Source: Motiliproteus sp048265065
GTDB lineage: Bacteria; Pseudomonadota; Gammaproteobacteria; Pseudomonadales; Balneatricaceae
Length of the DNA stretch: 64,000 nucleotides
Assembly: GCA_048265065.1 (NCBI GenBank)
Contig: JBLXCH010000002.1
Coordinates: 1-64,000, forward strand
Direction: 5' to 3'
Below, piece by piece: positions 18,116 through 26,974 of the stretch (position 1 is the stretch's first letter; each line of letters starts with the position of its first letter). Made by a program: the position numbers and the translations under genes. The notes below the pieces were generated by a model, which searched no databases, had not been told where the DNA came from, and saw only the letters and a list, made by a program, of their open reading frames with translations.

Positions 18116-20239
18116 TTAAGTACGAGTGACTTTAGTTACAGACTTTATCGTACGTATGCGTTTGATGACATTAGCAAGATGGATTCGATCGTGTACTGAC
18201 ATGCTCAGGTGAACAATGTTCATGCGAGCTTCTTTCTCGTCAATATCGATGCGTTGGATATTTGCACCAGTGGATGAAATCTTGGTGGCTAAGGTCGCAA
18301 TAATGCCACGTTGTGATTCGAGCTCGATATCCAAGCCAACCTCAAACTCTTCTTCTAGGGCGTCATCCCATTCGAGGTAAACACACTTCGTTGGTTGTTC
18401 ACGAAACTCGAGAACATTGCGGCAATCATCGCGGTGGACAACAATGCCGCGACCTGTACTTAGGTGGCCGAGAATATTGTCTCCAGGAATGGGGTGGCAG
18501 CAGCGAGCGTAAGTTAGCACCATGCCTTCTGTGCCGCTGATCGACAATGGTTGCTTGGTTTGCTGGTTGGCAGACTCAAGCTGTTCTTCTTGGTTGGTTT
18601 GCATAATCTTCTGTGCGACAACGTAGGCCATCTTGTGGCCTAAACCTATTTCGACTAGCAAATCATCAAGAGAGTCGAGTTTTTCATCTTTCAGGTAATG
18701 CGCAAGTACAGGGCCGTTGAGCTCTTCAAGGTTTAGCTTGTATTGCTGTAAAAACTGAGTGAGTAGGCGTCTACCCAGCGAAATCGACTCACTCTGCTCT
18801 TTGTGTTTTAAGAAATGACGAATGCTAGTTCTGGCCTTGCCAGTTACGACGAAGTTCAACCATGCCATATTGGGTTGAGCGTTAGGTGCGGTGATAACTT
18901 CAACTGTCTGGCCGCTTTGTAAGGGCGTACTCAAAGGCGCTAGACGGCGGTTGATTCGGCAAGAAACACAGCTATTTCCAATATCCGTGTGTACGGCATA
19001 AGCGAAGTCGACCGGAGTGGCGCCTTTTGGAAGCTCTAGAATGCGGCCTTTAGGCGTGAAAATGTAAACTTCATCGGCGAAAAGGTCGAATTTGACGTTT
19101 TCAATAAACTCCATGGAATCATTGGTCTGCTGTTGCATTTCAAGCAGGCCTTGTAACCATTGACGAGCACGATTGTAGCTTCCGTTGACATAGGATGACT
19201 CACCGTCGCCTTCTTTATACTCTGTGTGAGAAGCGATACCGTGTGTGGCAATAGTGTCCATTTCTTCGGTACGAATTTGAATTTCAATGGTGATGTCTCG
19301 AGCACCAAATAAATCAGTATGTAATGATTGATAACCGTTGGCTTTGGGGATTGCAATATAATCTTTAAAACGGCCAGGAACCGGTTTATATAAGTTGTGA
19401 ACAGCGCCTAAAATGCGATAACAACTATCAATCTTATCGGTTTTGATGCGGAACGCGAAGACATCCATTATTTCAGCAAAAGACTTTCGTTGAGAAACCA
19501 TTTTTCGGTAAATGCTGTATAGGTGTTTTTCGCGACCTTGTACGCTGCCAGGTAGGCCTTCTTTGTCTAGGCAGCGCTGAATGTTTTTGCCGATGCTCTC
19601 AATCATATCAAAGCGATTGCCGCGAGCTTGCTGCACCGCTCTGCCAATCAGGTTGTAACGCATTGGGTAGTATGCACGAAAGGCTAAATCTTGAAGCTCG
19701 ATATGAATGTCGTGCATACCTAATCGGCTGGCGATTGGCGCGTAGATATCTAGCGTTTCTCGGGCAATGCGTCGTTGTTTGGCTGCAGGCATCACACCCA
19801 ATGTGCGCATGTTATGAAGACGGTCACCTAGCTTGACCAGGATAACGCGAATGTCTTCGGCCATTGCCATGACCATTTTTTGAAAGTTTTCAGCTTGGGC
19901 TTCTGCGCGAGTTTCAAAATGCAGGTGAGTTAACTTACTGACGCCATCAACAATTTCGGCAACACCTTCGCCAAACTGTTCTTGCAGATCGTTTTTGTCC
20001 AGAAGAGTGTCTTCAATAACATCATGGAGCATGGCGGCCATTAGGCTTTGATGATCCATATTCATTTCTGAAAGGATTGATGCAACCGCTAGCGGATGGG
20101 TGACATAAGGCTCTCCACTTTTGCGACGTTGGCCGTCGTGGGCTTGCTCAGCATAAAAATAGGCGCGACGAACTTGATCTATCTGTGAGGGATCAAGATA
20201 GTTCGAAAGGGTTCCGGCAAGTTCGTTGATTGTTTGCAT
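18116..20239 (-). CDS. spoT: Bifunctional (p)ppGpp synthetase/hydrolase SpoT
   Basis: SpoT makes and degrades the alarmone (p)ppGpp. In order: an HD hydrolase domain (about 20-180) with AAMLHDVIEDT and LGDRLHNMRTL, a synthetase domain (about 230-340) with GRFKDYIAIPKANGYQSLHT, a TGS domain (ATPVDFAYAVHTDIGN, about 385-445), a zinc-finger-like region (ARCCHPIPGD) and a C-terminal ACT domain. The HD residues are present and the synthetase carries RFKD, the form seen in bifunctional enzymes. ATG 20239 (MQTINEL) with AGGAG upstream is preferred to the TTG at 20251. It lies between rpoZ and ridA. Confidence 0.95.
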   Translation of the reverse strand: MQTINELAGTLSNYLDPSQIDQVRRAYFYAEQAHDGQRRKSGEPYVTHPLAVASILSEMNMDHQSLMAAMLHDVIEDTLLDKNDLQEQFGEGVAEIVDGVSKLTHLHFETRAEAQAENFQKMVMAMAEDIRVILVKLGDRLHNMRTLGVMPAAKQRRIARETLDIYAPIASRLGMHDIHIELQDLAFRAYYPMRYNLIGRAVQQARGNRFDMIESIGKNIQRCLDKEGLPGSVQGREKHLYSIYRKMVSQRKSFAEIMDVFAFRIKTDKIDSCYRILGAVHNLYKPVPGRFKDYIAIPKANGYQSLHTDLFGARDITIEIQIRTEEMDTIATHGIASHTEYKEGDGESSYVNGSYNRARQWLQGLLEMQQQTNDSMEFIENVKFDLFADEVYIFTPKGRILELPKGATPVDFAYAVHTDIGNSCVSCRINRRLAPLSTPLQSGQTVEVITAPNAQPNMAWLNFVVTGKARTSIRHFLKHKEQSESISLGRRLLTQFLQQYKLNLEELNGPVLAHYLKDEKLDSLDDLLVEIGLGHKMAYVVAQKIMQTNQEEQLESANQQTKQPLSISGTEGMVLTYARCCHPIPGDNILGHLSTGRGIVVHRDDCRNVLEFREQPTKCVYLEWDDALEEEFEVGLDIELESQRGIIATLATKISSTGANIQRIDIDEKEARMNIVHLSMSVHDRIHLANVIKRIRTIKSVTKVTRT

Positions 20240-20321
20240 GACGCTCAGCAACTCCTATTTAGGCAAGCCGAACGTCATGGATTGACGTGTTAGTTAGGGT
20301 GAGAGGGCTCAACCTTGGACT

Positions 20322-20579
20322 TTAGCTCTCGATTTTAGGAGCTTCGGCTTCATCCATTAGATCTTCAACATCCACTGTTGGTTCAGTTAAAATTTTCGCA
20401 TCGACAAAACCTTCTGCAATTTCACGTAATGCAACAACAGTTGGTTTGTCGTCTTCCCAATCTACCATTGGATCCTTGCCACCGGTAGCAATTTGACGTG
20501 CTCTTTTTGAGGATACCATGATCAGCTCAAAGCGGTTTTCTACATTATCAAGACAATCTTCTACAGTAACGCGAGCCAT
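20322..20579 (-). CDS. rpoZ: RNA polymerase omega subunit
   Basis: Omega helps assemble RNA polymerase and, in E. coli, contributes to ppGpp binding. The 85-residue protein has the conserved start MARVTVEDCLDNVENRFELI and the KRARQI...VVALREIAEG core. ATG 20579 is chosen over an in-frame TTG five codons upstream, with GAGG 9 bases before it. It stands between gmk and spoT in the conserved gmk-rpoZ-spoT order, although a hairpin separates it from gmk. Confidence 0.95.
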   Translation of the reverse strand: MARVTVEDCLDNVENRFELIMVSSKRARQIATGGKDPMVDWEDDKPTVVALREIAEGFVDAKILTEPTVDVEDLMDEAEAPKIES

Positions 20580-20614
20580 TAGATTAAACCTCAAGGGAAG
20601 GTGGGACAGTCATC

Positions 20615-20645
20615 AAAAAAGGCCGAAAGCTTATTTCAACGGCCT
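20615..20645 (-). terminator. Terminator-like hairpin between gmk and rpoZ
   Basis: Read on the minus strand, AGGCCG pairs with CGGCCT across a 14-base loop, followed by six T. It lies about 45 bases after the gmk stop and before the rpoZ start, so some transcripts may end before rpoZ-spoT. Confidence 0.7.
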
Positions 20646-20689
20646 AATAATAAAGTATCGTGTAGTTTATCGCTTTTCAGGGCTGATTG

Positions 20690-21319
20690 CTAGCTGCTAG
20701 AGGCTGGTTTGAGCAAACTCTTGATGAGGTCTTGGTGGCGATCTGCTTGATGAAGCCTGCGTTGGCGCTGGGCAACTAAAATAGCGGAAAGCTGGGTAAG
20801 CGCAGTATTAAAATCATCGTTAATAACGAGGTAATCATACTCTCCGTAATGAGACATCTCACTGACGGCTTGGCGCATTCGTTTGTCGATAACGCTGACG
20901 TCATCCTGGCCTCTGCTCTCTAAACGGTGGCGGAGTATGTCTTGTGAGGGAGGAATGATGAAAATTGAAACAGCTTCGGGCATAACGTTGCGAACCTGCT
21001 GGGCGCCTTGCCAATCAATTTCTAGAATTACATCAAGGTCTTGGGCAAGTTGTTCTTTGACTTGTAGCGCAGAGGTGCCGTAGCGGTTATCGAACACTTT
21101 AGCATGTTCAAGAAAAGTGCCTTCGACGATCATTGATTCAAAGGTGGTGATATCAACAAAATGATAATCTTGACCGTCCACTTCGCCCGGACGTGACTGG
21201 CGAGTGGTATGAGATATAGATACCGTTGCCTGCGGGTCTTGCTCCAGTAACGCTTTAACTAGGCTGGTTTTACCTGCGCCAGAAGGTGCCGAAAGTATGT
21301 AAAGTGTGCCAAGACTCAT
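20690..21319 (-). CDS. gmk: Guanylate kinase
   Basis: Gmk phosphorylates GMP to GDP. The 209-residue protein has the P-loop SAPSGAGKTSL at residues 10-20, the GMP-binding region SHTTRQSRPGEVDGQDYHFV, and the lid/base region with IFIIPPSQDILRHRLESRG. Length is normal. It is the first gene of the conserved gmk-rpoZ-spoT group, linking GTP supply with ppGpp metabolism. Confidence 0.95.
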   Translation of the reverse strand: MSLGTLYILSAPSGAGKTSLVKALLEQDPQATVSISHTTRQSRPGEVDGQDYHFVDITTFESMIVEGTFLEHAKVFDNRYGTSALQVKEQLAQDLDVILEIDWQGAQQVRNVMPEAVSIFIIPPSQDILRHRLESRGQDDVSVIDKRMRQAVSEMSHYGEYDYLVINDDFNTALTQLSAILVAQRQRRLHQADRHQDLIKSLLKPASSS

Positions 21320-21376
21320 ACGAATACGCCGTTATTTAAAAGCAATAGTGTTGTTTGAGTATAAGGGGTGGAAAAT

Positions 21377-21402
21377 AAAAAGGCAGCCGTAGCTGCCTTT
21401 TT
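21377..21402 (-). terminator. Intrinsic terminator after the cytochrome c4 gene
   Basis: AAAAAGGCAGC pairs perfectly with GCTGCCTTTTT around a four-base loop. It lies about 26 bases beyond the cytochrome stop on the minus strand. The T tract on either strand makes it potentially bidirectional. Confidence 0.9.
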
Positions 21403-21428
21403 AATATCGCCTAGTTAGGCGGCTGTTA

Positions 21429-22034
21429 TTACATGCTTTGAATGTAAGCAGAAACAGCAGCGATTTCTTCATCGCTTAACTTACCAGCAATGTCGCCCAT
21501 CATGTTAGCAGGGTCATTAGCACGCTTGCCGTCACGGAATGCTTTCAGCTGTTGCGTGGTGTAAAACGCATGTTGTGCTTTAAGCTGTGGGAAAACAGCA
21601 AGGTCGTTACCTTCACCTGAAGGGCCGTGGCAAGCTGTACATGCTGCGACACCTTTGTCAGCAATACCTGATAAGTAAATTTCTTTACCAGCCGCTGCTT
21701 GCTCTGGGTTAACTGGGTTGCCTGGCTTAACGGCTTGAGAAGCGAAGTAAGCTGCAACGTTAGCGCGGTCTTCGTCACTGTTGACCATGCCGGCAAAAGG
21801 CATCATCACAGGAGCAACACGTTTGCCTTCGCTGATATCTTTTAGCTGCTTAACAATATAGCTTGGGTTTTGACCGGCGATTTTAGGAAAAGTCGGTGCA
21901 AGTGCGTTGCCATCAACGCCGTGACATGCAGCACAAGCTGCTGCTTTCATTTGTCCCTTAGCAGGGTCACCTTCAGCAACTGCAACGCTAGAGATGCCAA
22001 TAGAGACCAATAAACCAATCAGTAATTTATTCAT
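21429..22034 (-). CDS. Cytochrome c4 (dihaem c-type cytochrome)
   Basis: Cytochrome c4 is a periplasmic dihaem electron carrier that feeds terminal oxidases. The 201-residue protein has a signal peptide (MNKLLIGLLVSIGISSVAVA) followed by two similar domains, each with one haem site: CAACH and CTACH, and downstream Met ligands (VMMPFAGM, ANMMGDIAG). ATG 22034 is preferred because it opens the signal peptide; in-frame upstream starts at 22052 and 22055 would put a polar stretch before it. It is flanked by its own terminator and is divergent from engB. Confidence 0.92.
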   Translation of the reverse strand: MNKLLIGLLVSIGISSVAVAEGDPAKGQMKAAACAACHGVDGNALAPTFPKIAGQNPSYIVKQLKDISEGKRVAPVMMPFAGMVNSDEDRANVAAYFASQAVKPGNPVNPEQAAAGKEIYLSGIADKGVAACTACHGPSGEGNDLAVFPQLKAQHAFYTTQQLKAFRDGKRANDPANMMGDIAGKLSDEEIAAVSAYIQSM

Positions 22035-22262
22035 TGAATCCAGTCCAACCATCAAGTTTTTTGAAATGTAATATGCCGTTAAAAACTCTGCAAAGACCCA
22101 CAGTGTGTAGCAATCTTAGTTGCCTTTCTGCGCCCGCTTTGGAGCTTCTTTGAGCAATGCCCGCACTATCACCGAGCAAAAATTTACGGCATTATATACT
22201 AATGTCTCGCCAAACTGGAATGTTTCCAGTCCTCGATCGCCCGTCAAGATAGTTTTTAGCTT

Positions 22263-22901
22263 ATGAATCCTGCAGAAATCCAATATAACAGTGCTCAATA
22301 CTTAACCAGCGCGAGTAAACTGAGTCAGTGCCCCGCCGATGATGGGGTTGAAGTCGCGTTTGCAGGGCGTTCTAACGCCGGTAAATCAAGTGCGCTAAAC
22401 AAATTGACGAATAACGGGAAGTTGGCAAGAACTTCGAAAACACCGGGGCGGACTCAGCTCATCAACTTCTTTTCTTTGAGCACTGAAGATTGTCGTTTAG
22501 TTGATTTACCCGGTTACGGCTATGCGAAGGTGCCTGTGGCGGTAAAGCAGCATTGGCAGCAACATTTGGATGATTACCTAAGAGAACGCAAATCGTTGGC
22601 GGGGCTAGTGTTAGTGATGGATGTACGTCACCCTCTCAAAGAGTTCGATCTGATGATGGTTGAATGGTGCAAGCAGTCCTCCTTCCCGTTGCATATTCTC
22701 TTAACTAAGGCTGATAAATTAAAGCGAGGTCCTGCTAAAAGCACGCTGTTGAAGGTTAGGAAACAGCTAAAGGAGGCGTTAGGCGATTTGGGCAGTGTGC
22801 AGCTTTTTTCAGCGTTAAAAGGGGATGGTGTTGATGAGTTGCGAGAAAAGTTGAATGGGTGGTTCTTGGAAGATATTGAGGACTCGGATTTAGAATCGTA
22901 A
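22263..22901 (+). CDS. engB: Ribosome biogenesis GTPase EngB (YihA/YsxC)
   Basis: EngB is an essential GTPase in large-subunit assembly. The 212-residue protein shows G1 GRSNAGKSSALN, G2 with TSKTPGRTQLINFF, G3 DLPGYGYAK, G4 TKADK and a G5-like FSALKGDGVDEL. Length is normal. It is divergent from cytochrome c4, as in many gammaproteobacteria. Its stop codon lies inside a long hairpin facing hupB. Confidence 0.95.
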   Translation: MNPAEIQYNSAQYLTSASKLSQCPADDGVEVAFAGRSNAGKSSALNKLTNNGKLARTSKTPGRTQLINFFSLSTEDCRLVDLPGYGYAKVPVAVKQHWQQHLDDYLRERKSLAGLVLVMDVRHPLKEFDLMMVEWCKQSSFPLHILLTKADKLKRGPAKSTLLKVRKQLKEALGDLGSVQLFSALKGDGVDELREKLNGWFLEDIEDSDLES

Positions 22902-22921
22902 CTTAATAATCTAAATCCGAG
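22883..22921. terminator. 12-bp inverted repeat between convergent engB and hupB
   Basis: CTCGGATTTAGA (22883-22894) and TCTAAATCCGAG (22910-22921) are perfect inverted copies around a 15-base loop. The left arm covers the last engB codons. No T run follows, so it may act as an mRNA 3'-end stabiliser rather than a classical intrinsic terminator. Confidence 0.65.
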
Positions 22922-22935
22922 CGAGCCGGGAGCGC

Positions 22936-23208
22936 TTAGTTAACACTGTCCTTAAGCGATTTGCCCGGCTTAAAACCAACAGATTTACTGGCAGGTATAG
23001 TGATTTCTGCGCCTGTTTGTGGATTCTTGCCTTTACGTTCAGAGCGTTGACGGATGCTAAATGTGCCGAAACCAATCAACGAAACTGTATCACCAGTAGA
23101 AAGGGCGTCAGTAATGGTGTCAGTAATAGCGTTCAATGATTCTTGTGCCTGTGCTTTGGTGATGCCAGCGGATTCGGCAACCTTTGCGACTAGTTCTGCT
23201 TTATGCAT
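22936..23208 (-). CDS. hupB: DNA-binding protein HU (beta-type)
   Basis: HU is a small dimeric nucleoid protein. The 90-residue sequence has the full family pattern: MHKAELVAKVAESAGITKAQ, VSLIGFGTFSIRQRSERKGKN on the beta arm, NPQTGAEITIPASKSVGF and KPGKSLKDSVN. Alpha, beta and IHF paralogs are distinguished by small differences; HU rather than IHF is clear from the arm sequence. It is monocistronic with its own upstream region, divergent from ubiC. Confidence 0.92.
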   Translation of the reverse strand: MHKAELVAKVAESAGITKAQAQESLNAITDTITDALSTGDTVSLIGFGTFSIRQRSERKGKNPQTGAEITIPASKSVGFKPGKSLKDSVN

Positions 23209-23388
23209 TTTATTTCCTCTATAGAGCTGACAAACGATGAAGGCTCATTTAAGCAATGGAGACGACATCGGTAAAGCATTGATAAGGGGAAAAATGCAAT
23301 AACTTGCATTCAAACTTGCTTTAGATCATGCTCGGCACGGCAAAACACATCGAAATCCTCCGTCATTTAGTAAAGCTTTATCGTCTTA

Positions 23389-23910
23389 ATGCGAAAACCC
23401 TCCTTAACGACTCATGCCCGCTGGTATGAGACAAAGCGTTTACCGTCATCCAAAGTCCCTCGACAATGGCAGCACTGGTTATTGGAGCCCGGCTCTCTGA
23501 CCAAGCGCTTAAAAGGTCATGCCGGTCAGACTTTTTCCGTTAAAATCATTGGTGAATATTGGGGTAAGCCAACACGCAGTGAGGCTCGGTTATTGGGCGT
23601 ACGTGCGAAGCAGCATGTATATATTCGTGAAGTTGAGCTGTGGGGGCTGGGATGTTGTTGGGTAAAAGCGAGAACGCTGATTCCGGCTAGCAGCTTTGTG
23701 GGTTCACTTTCTTCATTGCGTAGCATCGGGAATAAACCATTAGGTGAACGACTCTTTAGTAACCCTAGAGTAACGAGAGGCCCTATCGAAGTGGCTCAGT
23801 TAGTGGATGGTAATACAGCTGTTTGGGCGCGAAGATCAGTGTTTTCTTTGCGGAATCAGCCGCTTTTGGTGAATGAGGTTTTTATGCCTAGTCTACTGCG
23901 AGTAGAATAA
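23389..23910 (+). CDS. ubiC: Chorismate pyruvate-lyase UbiC
   Basis: UbiC removes pyruvate from chorismate to give 4-hydroxybenzoate, the ring precursor of ubiquinone. The 173-residue protein shows LLEPGSLTKRLKG, REVELWGLG (Arg contacting the substrate), WVKARTLIP and ARRSVFSL near the C terminus, as in the family. Length is typical. It directly precedes ubiA, the next enzyme in the pathway. Confidence 0.9.
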   Translation: MRKPSLTTHARWYETKRLPSSKVPRQWQHWLLEPGSLTKRLKGHAGQTFSVKIIGEYWGKPTRSEARLLGVRAKQHVYIREVELWGLGCCWVKARTLIPASSFVGSLSSLRSIGNKPLGERLFSNPRVTRGPIEVAQLVDGNTAVWARRSVFSLRNQPLLVNEVFMPSLLRVE

Positions 23911-23939
23911 CGACTCACTAGTTGTCCGAGATTAGACCG

Positions 23940-24812
23940 ATGCTAACGGTGCTGTCACCCGAAAAACGTCACAGTTATATTCAGCTAATGCGGCTTAACC
24001 GACCCATTGGCATCTACCTGCTCTTATGGCCAACGCTCTCTGCATTATGGATGGCTGCCGAAGGCTTTCCGAACTGGCATTTGGTGGTGATTTTTGTTCT
24101 GGGTGTCATTCTTATGCGCTCAGCAGGCTGTGTGATCAATGACTTTGCGGATCGTCACATTGATGGCCATGTCAAACGCACGAAAGATCGTCCCATTCCT
24201 TCCGGTTTAGTCACAGCGAAGGAAGCGTTAATCCTGTTTGCTGTGTTACTCATTGTTTCATTTATTCTTGTTCTTTTTACTAATCAGTTAACGGTGATGT
24301 ACTCGATAGGTGCGTTATTTCTGGCTGCCAGTTACCCTTTCATGAAGCGCTACACCTATCTACCTCAGGTGGTTCTTGGTGCCGCTTATGCGTGGGCGAT
24401 CCCGATGGCGTATACCGCTCAAACTGGCGAGGTGACGCAGCAAACGTGGCTTTTCTATGCCTCTGTGCTGTTGTGGACGGTGGCTTACGATACCCTTTAT
24501 GCAATGGTTGACAGGGATGACGACCTTAAAATCGGTGTTAAATCGACCGCGGTGTTGTTTGGTGATGCAGATAAGTTGATTGTTGGTGTTTTACAGGCGT
24601 GTGTGTTGATTAGCTGGTTTATGTTGGGGCAGCAATTGGCATTTGGAGTGATTTATCACCTAGGCTTGGTGTTTGCGGCGGGATTATTTGTTTATCAGCA
24701 ATGGCTTATTAGGTCTCGGGACAGGGCATTGTGTTTTCAGGCGTTTTTGAATAACCATTGGGTGGGCGCTGTTGTTTTTATTGCGTTGTTTACTGAATAT
24801 TTATTCCGGTAG
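23940..24812 (+). CDS. ubiA: 4-hydroxybenzoate octaprenyltransferase UbiA
   Basis: UbiA is a membrane prenyltransferase that attaches the polyprenyl tail to 4-hydroxybenzoate. The protein has about eight hydrophobic helices and both Asp-rich Mg-prenyl-diphosphate sites: NDFADRHIDGHVKRT (first) and YDTLYAMVDRDDDLKIG (second). ATG 23940 (MLTVLSPEK) gives 290 residues; an in-frame TTG at 23922 would add six residues and cannot be excluded. It lies about 30 bases after ubiC. Confidence 0.93.
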   Translation: MLTVLSPEKRHSYIQLMRLNRPIGIYLLLWPTLSALWMAAEGFPNWHLVVIFVLGVILMRSAGCVINDFADRHIDGHVKRTKDRPIPSGLVTAKEALILFAVLLIVSFILVLFTNQLTVMYSIGALFLAASYPFMKRYTYLPQVVLGAAYAWAIPMAYTAQTGEVTQQTWLFYASVLLWTVAYDTLYAMVDRDDDLKIGVKSTAVLFGDADKLIVGVLQACVLISWFMLGQQLAFGVIYHLGLVFAAGLFVYQQWLIRSRDRALCFQAFLNNHWVGAVVFIALFTEYLFR

Positions 24813-24876
24813 CGGTAGTAACGTTCTTGTTAACTAACAATGACCACAAATCACCTATTTGGGCATTAGGTCATTA

Positions 24877-24912
24877 TTGTCATCTGGCTGTAACAATATC
24901 AGTTTGTAATAT
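24877..24912 (+). promoter_or_regulatory. Pho box and -10 element of the phoBR promoter
   Basis: TTGTCAT (24877-24883), four bases, then CTGTAAC (24888-24894) matches the two-repeat Pho box pattern (CTGTCAT-N4-CTGTCAT) with an 11-base period. A -10 candidate TAATAT (24907-24912) starts 12 bases after the box, where a PhoB-activated promoter needs it. It lies 36 bases before phoB, consistent with autoregulation. Confidence 0.7.
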
Positions 24913-24947
24913 ATTGTTAATGGTACAGTCACAGGAGACATAATCTG

Positions 24948-25640
24948 ATGTCCACCAAACGCGTGCTCATCGTAGATGATGAAGCACCTATTCGCGAAAT
25001 GCTCAGTCTGGCGCTAGAAATGGCCGGCTATGAGTGTCTAGAAGCTGACAATGCACAGGCTGCACACGGTGCGATTATCGACTCACGTCCTGATTTGATC
25101 CTCTTGGATTGGATGATGCCGGGTACAAGTGGTATTGAGCTTGCTCGTCGTTTGAAAAAAGATGAACTGACGTCTGATATTCCTATCATCCTGCTAACGG
25201 CTAAAGGCGACGAAGACAACAAAGTACAAGGGCTGGAGTCTGGTGCTGATGATTACATCACTAAGCCGTTTTCACCCCGTGAGCTGGTTGCTCGCTTAAA
25301 AGCGGTGCTCCGTCGTACTTCACCGGAAGGTGAGGGCGCTGAGATCGAAGTCAATGGCTTACGTCTTGACCCTGTTTCTCACCGTATCACTATTTCTGGT
25401 GGCCCTGTGGATATGGGTCCTACCGAATTCAAGCTCCTAAACTTTTTTATGACGCATCAAGACCGCGCTTTTTCACGTGGACAACTGCTAGACTATGTTT
25501 GGGGTGGAAACGTGTATGTCGAAGAGCGAACAGTCGACGTTCATATCCGCCGCTTGCGTAAAGCATTAGGCGATAGCCATGCTCCACTGATCCAAACGGT
25601 TCGTGGCATGGGTTATCGTTTCTCTAGTCAGTTCGTCTAG
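24948..25640 (+). CDS. phoB: Phosphate regulon response regulator PhoB
   Basis: PhoB activates phosphate-starvation genes by binding Pho boxes. The 230-residue protein has a receiver domain (about 1-120) with DDEAPIR, the phosphoacceptor Asp in LLDWMMPG, LLTAKG and KPFSPRELVARL, then an OmpR-type winged helix (about 130-228) with TVDVHIRRLRKALG and VRGMGYRF. ATG 24948 has AGGAG upstream. A Pho box precedes it and phoR follows after 14 bases. Confidence 0.96.
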   Translation: MSTKRVLIVDDEAPIREMLSLALEMAGYECLEADNAQAAHGAIIDSRPDLILLDWMMPGTSGIELARRLKKDELTSDIPIILLTAKGDEDNKVQGLESGADDYITKPFSPRELVARLKAVLRRTSPEGEGAEIEVNGLRLDPVSHRITISGGPVDMGPTEFKLLNFFMTHQDRAFSRGQLLDYVWGGNVYVEERTVDVHIRRLRKALGDSHAPLIQTVRGMGYRFSSQFV

Positions 25641-25654
25641 GAAAAACCGATTCA

Positions 25655-26974
25655 GTGACACCGCAGTTTAAGATCCATATTCAACTGATAGTCTTCAGCT
25701 TAGTGGCTGGAGGCTTTGTTGGCTTTCTTTTTGGTCAGGTGCTACTTGGTCTTGTGGTCGTGCTGCTAGGCTGGGTGATTTGGAACCTCATTAATCAGGT
25801 GCGGCTGCATAATTGGTTGCATCGAGGGTTAGATAAAGAAGTTCCCGAAGCTAGAGGGCCTTGGGGTGCGATCCTTGATGAATTACACTACTTGGATAGG
25901 GACCATCGTGCTTCCGAAGCTCAGTTAAAGTCGATTATCGATCGAGTGCAAGAGTCGACAACTGCGCTGCAAGATGCTGTGGTGATGGTTGATTCCCACG
26001 GCAATATTGAATGGTGGAACAAGGCGGCAAAGCGGTTACTTGGCCTTAAGCGTCCGGATGATGTTGGTCAAGGGGTTACGAACTTGATCCGTGAGCCGCG
26101 CTTTATTAAGTATTTTGAAAGCCGTGATTTTCAAGAGCCCCTGCAATTGGTTTCACCGATTGACCAACGAATCCAGTTGCAATACACGATTACTGAATTC
26201 GGTCAAAATGAGCGGCTGATGTTAATTCGCGATGTGACTCGCGTGCATCGCCTAGAAAGAATGCGGCAGGACTTTGTCGGCAACGCCTCCCATGAGCTTC
26301 GCACACCATTGACGGTAATTCAGGGCTATTTGGAAACGCTTCATGACCAGTATCAAGATGCAGACCCAACCTTAGCGCGTGCTTTACAACTGATGGAGTC
26401 TCAAGCTAAGAGGATGGCTAATTTAGTCACCGACATGCTGATGCTTTCGCGGCTTGAGACGACAGACACACCCATGGCTGAGCTGCCGGTTGATATTAGC
26501 CATCTCATGAAAGAAATCTATGACGCTGCAATTCATCTGCAGCCCGAGAAAAACCACAAGATCAGCCTGTCGGTGGAGCCGGGCTTTAAACTCGTTGGCC
26601 AAGAACAGGAGTTGCAAAGCGCCTTCTCAAATCTAGTTTTCAATGCGGTTAAGTACACACCTGAAAATGGTGAAATACAGATTAAATGGGCTGTGGACAG
26701 TCAGGGTGGTAATTTCTCAGTTACCGACAACGGAATTGGCATTGATGGCTTTCATATCAATCGTTTGACTGAGCGCTTTTACCGAGTCGACCAAGGACGT
26801 TCGTCATCACAAGGGGGCACCGGCCTTGGCCTGGCAATCGTGAAGCACGTATTGCTTCGTCATAATGCCTATTTGGATGTTGAAAGTGAACCGGGTCAAG
26901 GTAGCACCTTCAGTTGTCACTTCCCTTCGGCGCAATTGCGTAAGATTAGCAATGAGTCGGCGTCAACAGATTAA
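25655..26974 (+). CDS. phoR: Phosphate regulon sensor histidine kinase PhoR
   Basis: PhoR phosphorylates PhoB when phosphate is scarce. Starting at GTG 25655, the 439-residue protein has two N-terminal helices (about 8-45), a PAS domain (about 100-200, VVMVDSHGNIEWWN), a HisKA motif with the phosphorylated His in NASHELRTPLTVIQGY, and a HATPase domain with NAVKYTPE, DNGIGI and GGTGLGLAI. Its TAA overlaps the cysZ stop on the other strand by a shared TTAA. Confidence 0.95.
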   Translation: MTPQFKIHIQLIVFSLVAGGFVGFLFGQVLLGLVVVLLGWVIWNLINQVRLHNWLHRGLDKEVPEARGPWGAILDELHYLDRDHRASEAQLKSIIDRVQESTTALQDAVVMVDSHGNIEWWNKAAKRLLGLKRPDDVGQGVTNLIREPRFIKYFESRDFQEPLQLVSPIDQRIQLQYTITEFGQNERLMLIRDVTRVHRLERMRQDFVGNASHELRTPLTVIQGYLETLHDQYQDADPTLARALQLMESQAKRMANLVTDMLMLSRLETTDTPMAELPVDISHLMKEIYDAAIHLQPEKNHKISLSVEPGFKLVGQEQELQSAFSNLVFNAVKYTPENGEIQIKWAVDSQGGNFSVTDNGIGIDGFHINRLTERFYRVDQGRSSSQGGTGLGLAIVKHVLLRHNAYLDVESEPGQGSTFSCHFPSAQLRKISNESASTD

